From positions 104,482 to 168,481 of the forward strand of contig JAFGRW010000115.1 in assembly GCA_016934935.1 (NCBI GenBank): a stretch of DNA of 64,000 nucleotides, written 5' to 3'. This document shows, in pieces, positions 43,421 to 52,927 of the stretch (positions are counted from its first letter, which is position 1; every line of letters starts with the position of its first letter). The DNA comes from Spirochaetota bacterium. GTDB lineage: Bacteria; Spirochaetota; UBA4802; JAFGJZ01. The position numbers and the translations under genes were made by a program. The notes beneath the pieces are model-generated. The model saw nothing but the letters and a program-made list of their open reading frames with translations. It made no database searches and was not told the DNA's origin.

Positions 43421-44599
43421 ATGCCTTATAACAAGTCACCCGAATGCCTTGACCTTGAAAATCTTCTTGGGATAACAGAAGAGCTTAATCACATAAAGGA
43501 TATTGACTCGCTTCTTGACCATATTTTACACAACGCCCGTCAGTTTTGCAAGGCCGAAGCCGGATCAATTTTTTTGCGAGAGAAGGATCACCTGGTATTC
43601 AGTTATGTGCAAAATGACGTGCTTGTAAAACGTGAGAAAAACTATAACAAAAGGATATACGACAAGTTTACAATTCCGATTAATCGCGAATCAATAGCCG
43701 GATATGTCGCCGACACCGGCAAACCTCTTAAAATAGATGATGTTTACGCTATTGACAGCTCGGTACCATACAGCTTTAACGGCTCTTTTGACGAAATGAG
43801 CAACTACAAAACCGTATCCATGCTTACAATACCTCTTATAACCAGCCGTGACAACATTACCGGAGTAATACAGATAATTAATCCAAAATTGGAAAATAAC
43901 GTCACAGTATTTACGGATATTCATTGTCAATATGTGACTTTTCTTGCCAATAACGCTTCGGTCGCGATCGAGCGTGCCCAAATGACACGCGAAATAATAC
44001 TTCGCATGATACGCATGGCCGAGCTTCGCGACCCCAAAGAGACCGGAGCGCATGTTAACCGTGTTGGAGCCTACTCTATCGAAATTTATGACCGTATCGC
44101 GCAAAAAAGAGGAGAGTCTGCTGAAACAATTCGCCGTACAAAAGATCATTTACGCATTGCCGCAATGCTTCATGATGTAGGAAAAGTTGCAATATCAGAT
44201 ACAATTCTAAAAAAACCGGCCCGCTTAAACGAAGAAGAGTTCAAAATAATGCAGACCCACTGCGTAAGTGGTGCAGACCTTTTTGAAGGCAATGTCTCGG
44301 ATCTGGACAAGCTCTCTACACAGATAGCCCTGACCCATCATGAAAAATATGACGGCTCTGGATACCCGAACGGGCTCGAAGGAAAGCTGATCCCTCTACC
44401 CGGAAAAATTGTCGCGCTTGCCGATGTTTACGATGCCCTGATTTCAAAACGTGTTTACAAGGAAGAGTGGCCCGAAGAAGAGGTTCTCAATCACATTAAA
44501 TCAGAGTCAGGCAAACATTTTGATCCCGAAGTTGTGGAAGCATTTTTTGACGTTCACGACATTCTAAAAGCCGTTGGCAAAAGATACCCCGACAAGTAA
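43421..44599 (+). CDS. GAF-HD-GYP cyclic-di-GMP phosphodiesterase
   Basis: The 392-residue protein has a GAF domain (residues about 20-190; ARQFCKAEAGSIFLREKDHL, then INRESIAGYVADTGKPLKID), then an HD-GYP domain. The latter has HVNRVGAYSIEIYDRIAQ, MLHDVGKVAISDTILKKP, THHEKYDGSGYPNGLEGK and ADVYDALISKRVYKE. HD-GYP enzymes split cyclic di-GMP; the GAF domain may sense a small ligand or redox state. It is cytosolic. GGGAGAG precedes the ATG. It is the third HD-GYP domain in the window and stands alone. Confidence 0.94.
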   Translation: MPYNKSPECLDLENLLGITEELNHIKDIDSLLDHILHNARQFCKAEAGSIFLREKDHLVFSYVQNDVLVKREKNYNKRIYDKFTIPINRESIAGYVADTGKPLKIDDVYAIDSSVPYSFNGSFDEMSNYKTVSMLTIPLITSRDNITGVIQIINPKLENNVTVFTDIHCQYVTFLANNASVAIERAQMTREIILRMIRMAELRDPKETGAHVNRVGAYSIEIYDRIAQKRGESAETIRRTKDHLRIAAMLHDVGKVAISDTILKKPARLNEEEFKIMQTHCVSGADLFEGNVSDLDKLSTQIALTHHEKYDGSGYPNGLEGKLIPLPGKIVALADVYDALISKRVYKEEWPEEEVLNHIKSESGKHFDPEVVEAFFDVHDILKAVGKRYPDK

Positions 44600-44766
44600 A
44601 AATATTGACAAAATAGCTGTTTCGGTTTAATCAAAGAGACATAATATGACAACCTGTTCATTTTGTTTTTTGATATTTATACGTTTTTTCGTAATCAAAC
44701 AATACAATCTTAAACTTGGAAACAGGACATCTTATTAACAGCCGTTAGAAAAACTACGAGGCAATA

Positions 44767-46077
44767 ATGAAAGAGAGTATTCAACCAGAGCTTATTCCTT
44801 TTGACAGAATGAGAGAGCAGGTCGAAAAAAATCTGACTAATTATATCTCACAAAGTTCGGAATGCCTTGAACTGCCAAAAATCACCTATGAAAAAGGAGT
44901 CAGTACGATATCCTTTCCCTTGCCCTACTTTAACGAAACAACCATCTTTACAATAATATCCATAATAAAAGCCCATATCGAAAATGTCAGAATTCACTCG
45001 TTTGATGATGGCTACTACGCTTTTCAAATGATGAACCGAAACTTGTTTAATACCGAAGGGCTACTTGATAATCTTAAGGTCGAAATATTCGGCTTAAGCT
45101 CGGGCAGCCGGACTGAAATAACGAAAAAGGGAAACCTTAGCCAGGAAGAGATAAATTTTTCGATAGAAATTTTTAAAGAGCTGTACGAGGTAGAACAGGA
45201 TAACCCTGAAACTTCTCTGCGCAGACTGGGCGCGTCGGTATATCATGACCATGGATCTCTTGACTGGAACTACATCGCGGGTTATGAAGATGTTAAACGC
45301 AAGATAAGGGAATCGATAATAATGCCCCTTCAAAACCCGGATATATATGATTCCATAGCACGGCTAACCCGGCGTTCATTCGAAACAAACCGCCCCAACG
45401 CGATTCTGTTTGACGGCCCTCCGGGAGTCGGCAAAACCACAATCGCACGCATAATCGCCGGTGAGGTAAAAATTCCACTGGTCTATGTTCCTGTCGAATC
45501 GATTATGTCAAAGTGGTACGGTCAGTCGTCACAAAACCTCTCCGCCATTTTTGATAACACCGAATTTCTTGGCAGCGCCATTTTATTTCTTGATGAAATT
45601 GATTCTCTTGCCGGATCACGTAACTCAAGCATGTTCGAAGCAACCAGACGCATATTAAGCGTTTTGCTTAGACGACTTGACGGCATAGACAGTGTAAGCA
45701 ACACAATAACAATTGGTGCCACTAACAGACGCGGTGACCTTGACCCGGCGCTGATCAGCCGTTTTGACCAGACAATCAGCTTTCCGCTTCCCGACGCCAA
45801 AGAACGCGCCGCGATATTCGGCGGCTACGCACGACATATCGACGAAAACGATCTTCTATCTTTTGGCGAACAGACCGCTGGAATTTCAGGACGATCTATA
45901 AAGGATATCTGTGAATATACCGAGCGACGATGGGCCCGGAAAATAATTATCCAAAAAGCCGAAGCCGTAGCACCACCGGCAGAATATTACAGATACAGTA
46001 TTAACTCATGGATGGGCGATAATTTTAATGATGCTGGAGAGAAGACAGCAGAAACACAGAGAGAAGGCAATCAATAA
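44767..46077 (+). CDS. AAA+ ATPase (FtsH/Vps4-like)
   Basis: The 436-residue protein has an N-terminal domain of about 165 residues without a known fold. The AAA+ module holds Walker A GPPGVGKTT at about 217-225, the pore-loop-like MSKWYGQSSQNLSAIFD, Walker B ILFLDEIDSLAG, sensor IGATNRRGDLDPAL with the arginine finger in ISRFDQT, and a C-terminal helical lid (SGRSIKDICEYTERRWARKI). No protease domain is fused. The W-Y in the pore loop suggests a threading or remodelling ATPase. It precedes an ankyrin-repeat gene by 27 nt. Partner and substrate are unknown. Confidence 0.92.
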   Translation: MKESIQPELIPFDRMREQVEKNLTNYISQSSECLELPKITYEKGVSTISFPLPYFNETTIFTIISIIKAHIENVRIHSFDDGYYAFQMMNRNLFNTEGLLDNLKVEIFGLSSGSRTEITKKGNLSQEEINFSIEIFKELYEVEQDNPETSLRRLGASVYHDHGSLDWNYIAGYEDVKRKIRESIIMPLQNPDIYDSIARLTRRSFETNRPNAILFDGPPGVGKTTIARIIAGEVKIPLVYVPVESIMSKWYGQSSQNLSAIFDNTEFLGSAILFLDEIDSLAGSRNSSMFEATRRILSVLLRRLDGIDSVSNTITIGATNRRGDLDPALISRFDQTISFPLPDAKERAAIFGGYARHIDENDLLSFGEQTAGISGRSIKDICEYTERRWARKIIIQKAEAVAPPAEYYRYSINSWMGDNFNDAGEKTAETQREGNQ

Positions 46078-46104
46078 TAAAAAATGTTTCACAATGGAGC
46101 AGGT

Positions 46105-48174
46105 ATGGCACAGAGTTTTATTGAGTTATGGAATAGTGGAAAAACATCTCTGGAAGAGACCAAAACCCTGGCACGGGAGATTAAAGCCATTAAAACGGGA
46201 GAGCTGATTGAACAGGCTCTTTGGGCACCCGATAAAGAAATTCGGGATTTTCTGATTGATAAGGCAGTTAAAACGAAAATTTCTCTGAAAAACGGGTTAA
46301 ATGACTTTCATGCGGCAGCTGTCAGCGGCCGTATGGAAGATTTTGAGAGGGCGAAAGAACGGGGTGCTGATCCCGATTGCATGCTGACTGGCAGCTCCAG
46401 GGAAGCTGTTAATGGCAAACCAATGCATCTGGCGGCCAGAATGAATCACTCTGATATTATAAAAGGCTTGCTGGACCTGGGACTCAGTCCGGACACGCCC
46501 GGCGAAAATGAACTGACCCCGCTGATGCGGGCTTTACGGTACGGATCAAATGATGCCGCCCGATTATTGATCGATGCGGGCGCAGATCTCAATAAAACAG
46601 AGACTTTCTTTGAGGAAAGCCCGCTGTTTTTTATCTCTGATGGTATTGAAACAGAAATTATCGATCTGATGCTGTCAAAAGGGATGGACTTACAGCAGAA
46701 AAATAAATACAGCTGGACAGCAGCTTATTCCATTTTGGGAAGCAAGCAGTTTGAAACCTTTTATACCCTTTGTGAAAAGGGGCTTCCTGTTGTTTTTGAT
46801 AATGGCACAAATTGTCTTATCTATATTTTGGATGATCTCTACGGAAATTATGGGTATAAAGAGGCTCATCTGGAAAACTATCTCCGTCTTATTGATTTTC
46901 TTATTGATCACCCGGATATCGATTTAAATAAAACTGCAGCTCTTGTTGATTATCCCTATGGGAAAAAAATCAAAAAAACGACAGCTCTGGACGTTGCCTT
47001 ACAGGTTTGCCGACCGGAGATTGTCAAGCACCTGCTGGATAAAGGAGCTGCTTTACCGAAAAGATTTAATCCCGTTCATTTTTTGAACGAGGGAAACTGG
47101 ATTCTTAAAAAGAAAGCTCTTTTGGAAGAAAAAGGCATATCTATTGATCCGGATGCTTTGACCATCAGGGTCATGACCGGAATGCTCCGTAACTATGATA
47201 AGGAACAGTCGCAGATGATGAAGCTTTTTCCCGAATTAATGAAGAATCCCGGCTTTAAGGATCTTAAAGATGATAATGGGATTGATATCTTTTTTAAGTT
47301 CCTGTTGACAAGTCTTTCAGAGGAGCAAGGACCAAGGCCTCTTATTGATAGTGCGTTGATTGACGGATTCCTGGAGGCAGGTTGCCCAATCGATATTAGT
47401 TACGATGTCAATAATCTCGATGAAATTTACGATATCAATTACAAATTCAGTAACAAGCTGAAGCGTTCCAGTTATACCGCTATAGAATTGCTGCAGGATT
47501 TAAGCAGCAACAAATACGTAAAGCAAGCCCTGGAACAAGTAAAGAATTATTCCCCGAAAGAAATAGTTGAGCCTTTGGTTGGTGAAGGATACGGCTTTGA
47601 ATGGGAAGCCTATATCACCCTGACTTACGGTGTTGTTATTGAAAACTGTTCCTATGAAACCGTTGTCCGCCTGAACCAGTACTGTAATGGCCTTACCGCG
47701 GATATTATACCGATTGGTTATTTGACCATTGAAAATAAAAACGAGGGGTTGCCCTATACCTGTGTTCTGGGAATAACATCCTATGGAACACCGGCCTGGA
47801 ACGGTCCTGAAAAAGTGAAAAGCAGTAAACTGAATGAGGCTGAAAAAGAGTGGACTTGTCTTGATGATGCGTTCTGGGCCGAAGTTTCCGAAATCTGTGA
47901 ACATCCAGTGAAAAAAGATCAGCCGAAACTGTATCTGGCCGCCACTGGGCCTCTGGCCTGGGGACGTTTGGTTTCAGGTGTTCCGGGGCAGGAAGAAGAT
48001 GAGGGCAAAGACGGAAAATTCTACCGGGGAATGGACATGGAACAGGAACCCCATTCTGAAGGAGTCTGGGGCGAGGCCCTTGGAACAGCGGATGCCGGAG
48101 AATGGCCGGTGGAGATATCACCTGAACAACTGAAGGATAAAAAATCCCTCTATCTTATTGCATGTATTGATTAG
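46105..48174 (+). CDS. ankyrin-repeat protein with unknown C-terminal domain
   Basis: GGAG lies 5 nt before the ATG at 46105, making the 7-codon extension unlikely. The 689-residue product has no signal peptide. Ankyrin repeats fall at about 65-130 (NGLNDFHAAAVSGRMEDFER), 100-150 (GKPMHLAARMNHSDIIKGLL, DLGLSPDTPGENELTPLMRA) and 150-220, and further at about 280 (TTALDVALQVCRPEIVKHLL). The C-terminal 140 residues are beta-rich with a long acidic stretch (PGQEEDEGKDGKFYRGMDME). It lies 27 nt after the AAA+ gene and may be its substrate adaptor, which is inferred. No terminator was seen. Confidence 0.85.
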   Translation: MAQSFIELWNSGKTSLEETKTLAREIKAIKTGELIEQALWAPDKEIRDFLIDKAVKTKISLKNGLNDFHAAAVSGRMEDFERAKERGADPDCMLTGSSREAVNGKPMHLAARMNHSDIIKGLLDLGLSPDTPGENELTPLMRALRYGSNDAARLLIDAGADLNKTETFFEESPLFFISDGIETEIIDLMLSKGMDLQQKNKYSWTAAYSILGSKQFETFYTLCEKGLPVVFDNGTNCLIYILDDLYGNYGYKEAHLENYLRLIDFLIDHPDIDLNKTAALVDYPYGKKIKKTTALDVALQVCRPEIVKHLLDKGAALPKRFNPVHFLNEGNWILKKKALLEEKGISIDPDALTIRVMTGMLRNYDKEQSQMMKLFPELMKNPGFKDLKDDNGIDIFFKFLLTSLSEEQGPRPLIDSALIDGFLEAGCPIDISYDVNNLDEIYDINYKFSNKLKRSSYTAIELLQDLSSNKYVKQALEQVKNYSPKEIVEPLVGEGYGFEWEAYITLTYGVVIENCSYETVVRLNQYCNGLTADIIPIGYLTIENKNEGLPYTCVLGITSYGTPAWNGPEKVKSSKLNEAEKEWTCLDDAFWAEVSEICEHPVKKDQPKLYLAATGPLAWGRLVSGVPGQEEDEGKDGKFYRGMDMEQEPHSEGVWGEALGTADAGEWPVEISPEQLKDKKSLYLIACID

Positions 48175-48313
48175 TCTATCTTTGGAAATGTAATTAGAGT
48201 CTTATTTTAAAGAATTTGCGAAAAATTCCCAAAAGCCTTAAATATCGCTTACCAAACTGAAATTTTCAAACTGTCTTCATAGTTTAAATTTCATTGTTAT
48301 TTTTAGAAGCTCC

Positions 48314-49237
48314 CTATAGTAAAGAAGTAATTTCATTATCAGAAAGTCCGGTATATTTAGATATCTTCGCAACGGAGAAGCCGTCTTTTAACATAGCTCT
48401 GGCTGTTTCAAGTTTACCATCACGTATGCCTTCGCGTTTACCTTCACGCTTGCCTTCGCGTTTGCCTTCATTCCAGTTTTCACTTTTTATTTTTTCTACA
48501 AGTTCTGCAAGCATCGGTTTTACCTCCATTATGTTTCTTATTACATCAAGTGCAGGGTCATGATGCTCTACCCTGAACATATTTTTAAGCCAGATAAAAT
48601 AATCTCTTATATCTGACGGATCCTCGTTAATAATATACTCTACTACCTTATCCATGGCAATATGCAACTTTTTTTTATCGCCGGCATTTTCCATAAGTAT
48701 TACAGCTGCTATCAAGTTTGAAAGATTATCAGTATACCGATCAGATATCTGATTGACGATAATACCAAAATACTCCAGAGAAGGTATAAATCTGTCCGGT
48801 ATATTTTTATCAATTAGATCGCTAATGTTTAATGGTACGTTCCATTTTTTTGTACCGTTATACATCAATAGAGGAAAGACATTAGGCAACAAACCCTTTT
48901 TACTGTTTTTTAACAGCTGATCATACAAAAGCAAAATATATTGAAACATACGTACGGGTATGGCTTTGTCAGGTGTGGACTGAAACTCTATCAGTATATA
49001 AATATAGCTCTCTTTGCCATTAAGATTTACCTTGTACAGAAGATCACTCTCCCGATCAAGCATATCCTGCGAGACAAAGCTCTTATCTGCAAGTTCAAGA
49101 CTTTCTTCTGTTAAGTTTTTTACAAAATCTTCATGCACAAAAGATTTGAGTAATTGCAAAAATATCCTCTTATTTGAGAACAGATACTTGTACGCATTAT
49201 CGTGTGGTTTTGCTTTTTCATTGCGTTTTCCGGTCAT
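48314..49237 (-). CDS. Rpn family recombination-promoting nuclease
   Basis: The start at 49237 (MTGKRNEKAKPHDNAYKY) follows AGGAGG by 6 nt. The 307-residue protein is of the Rpn/YhgA-like PD-(D/E)XK group. PHDNAYKYLFSNKRIFLQLL starts the domain, and SYIYILIEFQSTPDKAIPVR carries the Glu-x-Gln catalytic signature. Rpn proteins nick DNA and promote recombination. The C-terminal part has GKREGKREGKREGIRDGK, then KDGFSVAKISKYTGLSDNEI, a helix-turn-helix-like tail common in this family. DNA for the first segment is a tandem 12-nt repeat. It may act as a small phase-variable or defensive nuclease. Confidence 0.92.
   Translation of the reverse strand: MTGKRNEKAKPHDNAYKYLFSNKRIFLQLLKSFVHEDFVKNLTEESLELADKSFVSQDMLDRESDLLYKVNLNGKESYIYILIEFQSTPDKAIPVRMFQYILLLYDQLLKNSKKGLLPNVFPLLMYNGTKKWNVPLNISDLIDKNIPDRFIPSLEYFGIIVNQISDRYTDNLSNLIAAVILMENAGDKKKLHIAMDKVVEYIINEDPSDIRDYFIWLKNMFRVEHHDPALDVIRNIMEVKPMLAELVEKIKSENWNEGKREGKREGKREGIRDGKLETARAMLKDGFSVAKISKYTGLSDNEITSLL
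48419..48466. repeat. four tandem 12-nt units inside rpn-like gene
   Basis: Units atcacgtatgcc, ttcgcgtttacc, ttcacgcttgcc and ttcgcgtttgcc (read on the plus strand) encode G(K/I)R(E/D). In-frame gain or loss by slippage would change the linker length without changing the frame. Confidence 0.8.
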
Positions 49238-49480
49238 CCACATCCTCCTTTTTTTCATCTACATATAACAACTGGTTTTTTGAAAAAAAAAGCGAAGAAA
49301 AACGGCAAATAATAATGAATAATGAAAAATGAATAATTGGTGCTACTCTACAAATATCAACTCAACAGATTTAATGAGTAGCTCTTAGATTTCTTGCCAA
49401 ATAAAAAAAATGATAAAAAAAATTTAACAAAACTACCTTCTAACCAGTATACATATATAGATTTATTCTGGAGGTAAGAA

Positions 49481-49963
49481 ATGGAAATCACGGATTTCAG
49501 AACATCAATCGATGTTGAAGTAAGCAGACTGGAAAGAATCGAAGAATACGCGCAAAAGCACAATATGGATATTTCAGATGTAATGAATACAGTTCTTGAT
49601 CAATATTCAAAAAAACTGGCTAAGAATCCAGTATGTAATGACTCTCTTAACAGGTATCATGAAAGAGGTACAATTTACAAATCCATTCATATACGGTTTT
49701 CAAGCATTTCGAAACGGAAACTAAAAGACATAGCCAACCTTTACTGTTACAGTTTGTCTTTTATGCTCTTTCTTGCAATGGAATTTTTCGATGAACTTAT
49801 GGATGGTGTTAAAGAGTTTATTCGTCCTGTTTTTCATGCAACTTTTGTTTACAATTTTTTCGGGTTTCCATACTTCATTAATTGCTGGGGAATGAATTTT
49901 TATGAGGGACAAAACCATTCTTGTGGACAAGAAACCCGCAAAACAACTTTTTTATTGTGTTAG
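49481..49963 (+). CDS. hypothetical RHH-like protein
   Basis: A strong GGAGG lies 7 nt before the ATG, supporting a real gene. The 160-residue product has two similar helical segments: SIDVEVSRLERIEEYAQKHN then DISDVMNTVLDQYSKKL, and KSIHIRFSSISKRKLKDIAN then SLSFMLFLAMEFFDELM. Each resembles a ribbon-helix-helix (strand then two helices), and the second half recalls the DUF1564 proteins of Leptospira. The last 45 residues (RPVFHATFVYNFFGFPYFIN) are hydrophobic and low in helical pattern and could be a frameshifted tail. No partner gene follows. It may be a DNA-binding antitoxin-like protein without a toxin. Confidence 0.6.
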   Translation: MEITDFRTSIDVEVSRLERIEEYAQKHNMDISDVMNTVLDQYSKKLAKNPVCNDSLNRYHERGTIYKSIHIRFSSISKRKLKDIANLYCYSLSFMLFLAMEFFDELMDGVKEFIRPVFHATFVYNFFGFPYFINCWGMNFYEGQNHSCGQETRKTTFLLC

Positions 49964-50221
49964 AACCGGTTTTTTGATAAATCTATTGAAAAAACAAAAG
50001 CACTGAACGGAAAAACCATTATCTCATAAAAACAAATCCAACCTGGCACATCAACAACCAGCTAAGGGGAAGCGGCTTGCATCTTTATCGCAATTTTTTT
50101 TCAAAGGCATATTTTAAAAACATGAAATACTATTTTATTAATAAAAACTTGTCGCTAATTATCACGACACGTATATAATCATCTTATTAAAAGCTAATTA
50201 ACCATTCAAATAGGAGCGACC

Positions 50222-51067
50222 ATGAAAAAGATTATTATCCTTTTTACCTGTATCATTTTATACGGCATTTCACAACTACAACTGTCAGCACAAAATATCT
50301 ATAACATGGGTTCTTTCAGCAAAGGCGCAAAGAGCTATACCTTTGGCGACAACTGCCGCATAAGAAAAGCTCCAAGCCTTACGGCCGAAACCGTTGATAC
50401 TCTTTCAATTGCAACACCTGTAACAATAATTAGCAAAAACGGCAAACAGGAAACCATAAGCGGACAAACGCAGAACTGGTTTGAAATCAGTTATGCTGAA
50501 AACAAAAAAGGATTCATCTGGGGTGGTCTTATAGCATACGCATACACGAAAAATGGAGATTATCTCTTACTTGTCGGCATTAACTCTTATAGTGAGCATA
50601 GTTTTAAAGGGGAGGCAAGGCTGGTTAAAAAAAATAGAGTTATTTCCAGCGTTAATTTTAAACCGCATAATACAGACATGCAGGGCTTTTACGGCTATGA
50701 CATTAGTGTTAAAAAAGGTTCAAACCGGGGACTCAATTCAGTTAATGCCGTATATTTAATCGATGCGGAATATCCGGCCTGTGGATACACAAATGGAACA
50801 ACTCTTCTTTGCCGATCCGGCAGCGAATTGCAATATCTATTACAAACAAATGAAGTTTCCGAAGCAGGGCTCTTCAGCAGCAGGGAAATTTTCATTTTTC
50901 CATCAGATAAAGATGGCCGTAAAAACGAAATAATCGTTCATTCAATAATGCAGGAGTACGACGAAAAAAAAGACGGCCTGGTAACACAGGAAGAAAAAAA
51001 ATCCCGTTACAGGATGTCCGGCAAAAAAATTACGCTTATATCTGAAGAAAAAATCAAAGGGCAATGA
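50222..51067 (+). CDS. secreted SH3-domain protein
   Basis: TAGGAGCGACC precedes the ATG. The 281-residue protein has a signal peptide (MKKIIILFTCIILYGISQLQLSAQ). A bacterial SH3 domain follows at about residues 40-105 (NCRIRKAPSLTAETVDTLSI, then WFEISYAENKKGFIWGGLIA), the SH3b type that binds peptidoglycan or metals. The C-terminal 170 residues are a beta-rich domain (YLLLVGINSYSEHSFKGEAR, then GLNSVNAVYLIDAEYPACGY). It is likely periplasmic. Its function is not known. It lies upstream of a nitrilase-family gene by 82 nt, which may be an operon. Confidence 0.83.
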   Translation: MKKIIILFTCIILYGISQLQLSAQNIYNMGSFSKGAKSYTFGDNCRIRKAPSLTAETVDTLSIATPVTIISKNGKQETISGQTQNWFEISYAENKKGFIWGGLIAYAYTKNGDYLLLVGINSYSEHSFKGEARLVKKNRVISSVNFKPHNTDMQGFYGYDISVKKGSNRGLNSVNAVYLIDAEYPACGYTNGTTLLCRSGSELQYLLQTNEVSEAGLFSSREIFIFPSDKDGRKNEIIVHSIMQEYDEKKDGLVTQEEKKSRYRMSGKKITLISEEKIKGQ

Positions 51068-51149
51068 AGTTAAGCAAAAAGGCTGGTCAAACATCTTCTT
51101 TGACATCATATCTGCGAATACATAAATCCCGGGAAGAAGAGGTAAATTG

Positions 51150-51887
51150 ATGGTACTCGCATCAGCGCAAATATGTACAACCAATCAAGATGCTGAATCA
51201 AATCTTGATCAACATTACAATCTGATTAATCTCGCGGCAGAAAAAGGAGCTCAGCTTATTGTCTTTCCTGAAATGTCAATTACCGGTTATGTACGCGAAA
51301 CCGCTGCCGGGAATTTATTTACTCCTGATGACAGCAGACTAAATCAGTTAAAAGCAATCTCCGCTGAGAAACAGATTATTGTTGTAGCAGGAGCACCTGT
51401 TTTAATTAATAATGACCTGTTTATAGGCAGCTTAGTAATCAAACCTGATCAATCAGTGATGATTTATACCAAACAATTTCTACATACCGGAGAAGAACTT
51501 TTCTTCAAGTCATCTTTCGATTATAATCCTTATCTTTTGCTTGATAATGAAAAAATCTATTTCGCGATTTGCGCGGATACAACTGAACCTTTGCATGCGC
51601 AAAATGCTGCGCAAAACGGTGCAACACTATACATTGCGTCTATTTGCTTTTCCAAAGAGGGATTGCCTTCCGGATACAAGAATCTGTCAAACTATGCTAA
51701 AAACCATGACATGAATGTATTAATGTCAAATTTTTGCGGTAAGGTTTACAGGTATCAGTGCGGCGGGCAAAGCGGTTTCTGGGATAATAAAGGCAAACTT
51801 GTCGCAGGATTAAACGACACAGACAATGGTTTGTTGATTATTAAAAAAAACGAAAACAACTGGGCTGGATATTCCTTGGTAGTGTAA
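51150..51887 (+). CDS. carbon-nitrogen hydrolase (nitrilase superfamily)
   Basis: ATG 51150 follows GAGG by 9 nt. The 245-residue protein shows the nitrilase triad: Glu in IVFPEMSITGY, Lys in IYTKQFLHTGEELFF, and the nucleophilic Cys in IYFAICADTTEPLHAQNAAQ. Members hydrolyse nitriles, amides or carbamoyl groups. The active-site loop ICADTTEP differs from the more common ICYD, so the exact amide is unclear. It lacks a signal peptide. It is followed by a GNAT-YoaP gene, 122 nt on, and is probably cytosolic. Confidence 0.9.
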   Translation: MVLASAQICTTNQDAESNLDQHYNLINLAAEKGAQLIVFPEMSITGYVRETAAGNLFTPDDSRLNQLKAISAEKQIIVVAGAPVLINNDLFIGSLVIKPDQSVMIYTKQFLHTGEELFFKSSFDYNPYLLLDNEKIYFAICADTTEPLHAQNAAQNGATLYIASICFSKEGLPSGYKNLSNYAKNHDMNVLMSNFCGKVYRYQCGGQSGFWDNKGKLVAGLNDTDNGLLIIKKNENNWAGYSLVV

Positions 51888-52009
51888 TTTTCTTTATGAT
51901 AACAGAAAAATGTCACTGGTAAGCGTCTTTTTTGTGTCGAATATTAAGATAGTAATTATTTTGTTAATTTCGTCTATATAGATAAAGACAAATAGAGGAG
52001 CCTCCTTGT

Positions 52010-52792
52010 ATGAAAAAAGACTCAATACAAATTATCGATATGACACCCGCCAATATTGCCGATTACGGAGTCTGCGGATATAAAGATGTTAACAAACATC
52101 TGGAACTGCAAAGGAAAATTGACTGGTACAGTAAGTACTATCCAAAAGGACTTCGCATCAAGGGCATTGTCTCTGAAACCGGTGGTTATCAGGGAATGAT
52201 TGAATACATTCCGGGCCAATACGCTCACCGTCCTGTCGCGGCAAAAGACTATATGTTTATTCACTGTCTTTTTGTCGGGTTTAAAAAGGAATATAAGGGG
52301 CAGGGTTTTGCCACTCAGCTCTTAAAACTGTGCATAAATGAAGCAAAAGAGGCAGGGATGAACGGTGTCGCTGTCGTTTCGAGGAAGGGTTCGTTTATGG
52401 CAAAACGCGATATTTTTATTAAAAACGGATTTTGTTCAGTCGACAAGGCGGAACCCGACTTCGAGCTGCTTGTTCTAAAATTTGATTCTGACAGAAAAAA
52501 CCCCTCGTTTAATAAACTTGTTCCGGGGGAATATCCAGACGGCATAATAATTTTCAGATCGGCACAATGCCCTTACTCCGTTAAAAATGTGGATGCAATA
52601 CTTAAAACAGCCGAAAAACTCAAGATCAAAGCCCGGCTTATTGAAATGGATGATGCCGCAGCCGTACAAAATTCACCATGCGCCTTCGGTACATTCTGCA
52701 TTGTCAAAGACGGAAAGGTGATCAGTCATCATCCGATCAGCAACACCCGGTTCGAAAACATTATGAAAACTGAAGCATCACAAAAACATTGA
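52010..52792 (+). CDS. GNAT-YoaP fusion acetyltransferase
   Basis: The 260-residue protein has a GNAT domain (residues about 1-165; FIHCLFVGFKKEYKGQGFAT, then AVVSRKGSFMAKRDIFIKNG). A C-terminal YoaP-like thioredoxin-fold domain follows (IIIFRSAQCPYSVKNVDAIL, then FGTFCIVKDGKVISHHPISN). The single cysteine in SAQCPYS replaces a CxxC pair. The acetyl-CoA loop (KGQGFA) is intact. The substrate is not known. GAGGAG precedes the ATG. The gene is on the same strand as the nitrilase gene and the next LuxR regulator, with gaps of about 120-135 nt. Confidence 0.88.
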   Translation: MKKDSIQIIDMTPANIADYGVCGYKDVNKHLELQRKIDWYSKYYPKGLRIKGIVSETGGYQGMIEYIPGQYAHRPVAAKDYMFIHCLFVGFKKEYKGQGFATQLLKLCINEAKEAGMNGVAVVSRKGSFMAKRDIFIKNGFCSVDKAEPDFELLVLKFDSDRKNPSFNKLVPGEYPDGIIIFRSAQCPYSVKNVDAILKTAEKLKIKARLIEMDDAAAVQNSPCAFGTFCIVKDGKVISHHPISNTRFENIMKTEASQKH

Positions 52793-52927
52793 CAATTTGG
52801 CACAATTTGTTATTTAATGTTTGTTAATTGTATTTTTGGATTATTTTCAGATTCTTCAGCATTTATCAAAATAATCTGTTTTTTCACGAAATCGTTAATC
52901 GCAAATTTTTTAGAGAGAAGACATCTC

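Noticed and set aside
48419..48466. Short tandem units considered as a CRISPR array
   Set aside because: Units are 12 nt, have no spacers and lie in frame inside a coding gene; no cas genes are in the window.
49902..50006. 34-codon frame MRDKTILVDKKPAK overlapping the end of the RHH-like gene
   Set aside because: Could be the native tail of a frameshifted protein or a tiny gene, but there is no recognisable motif and only a weak upstream purine run.
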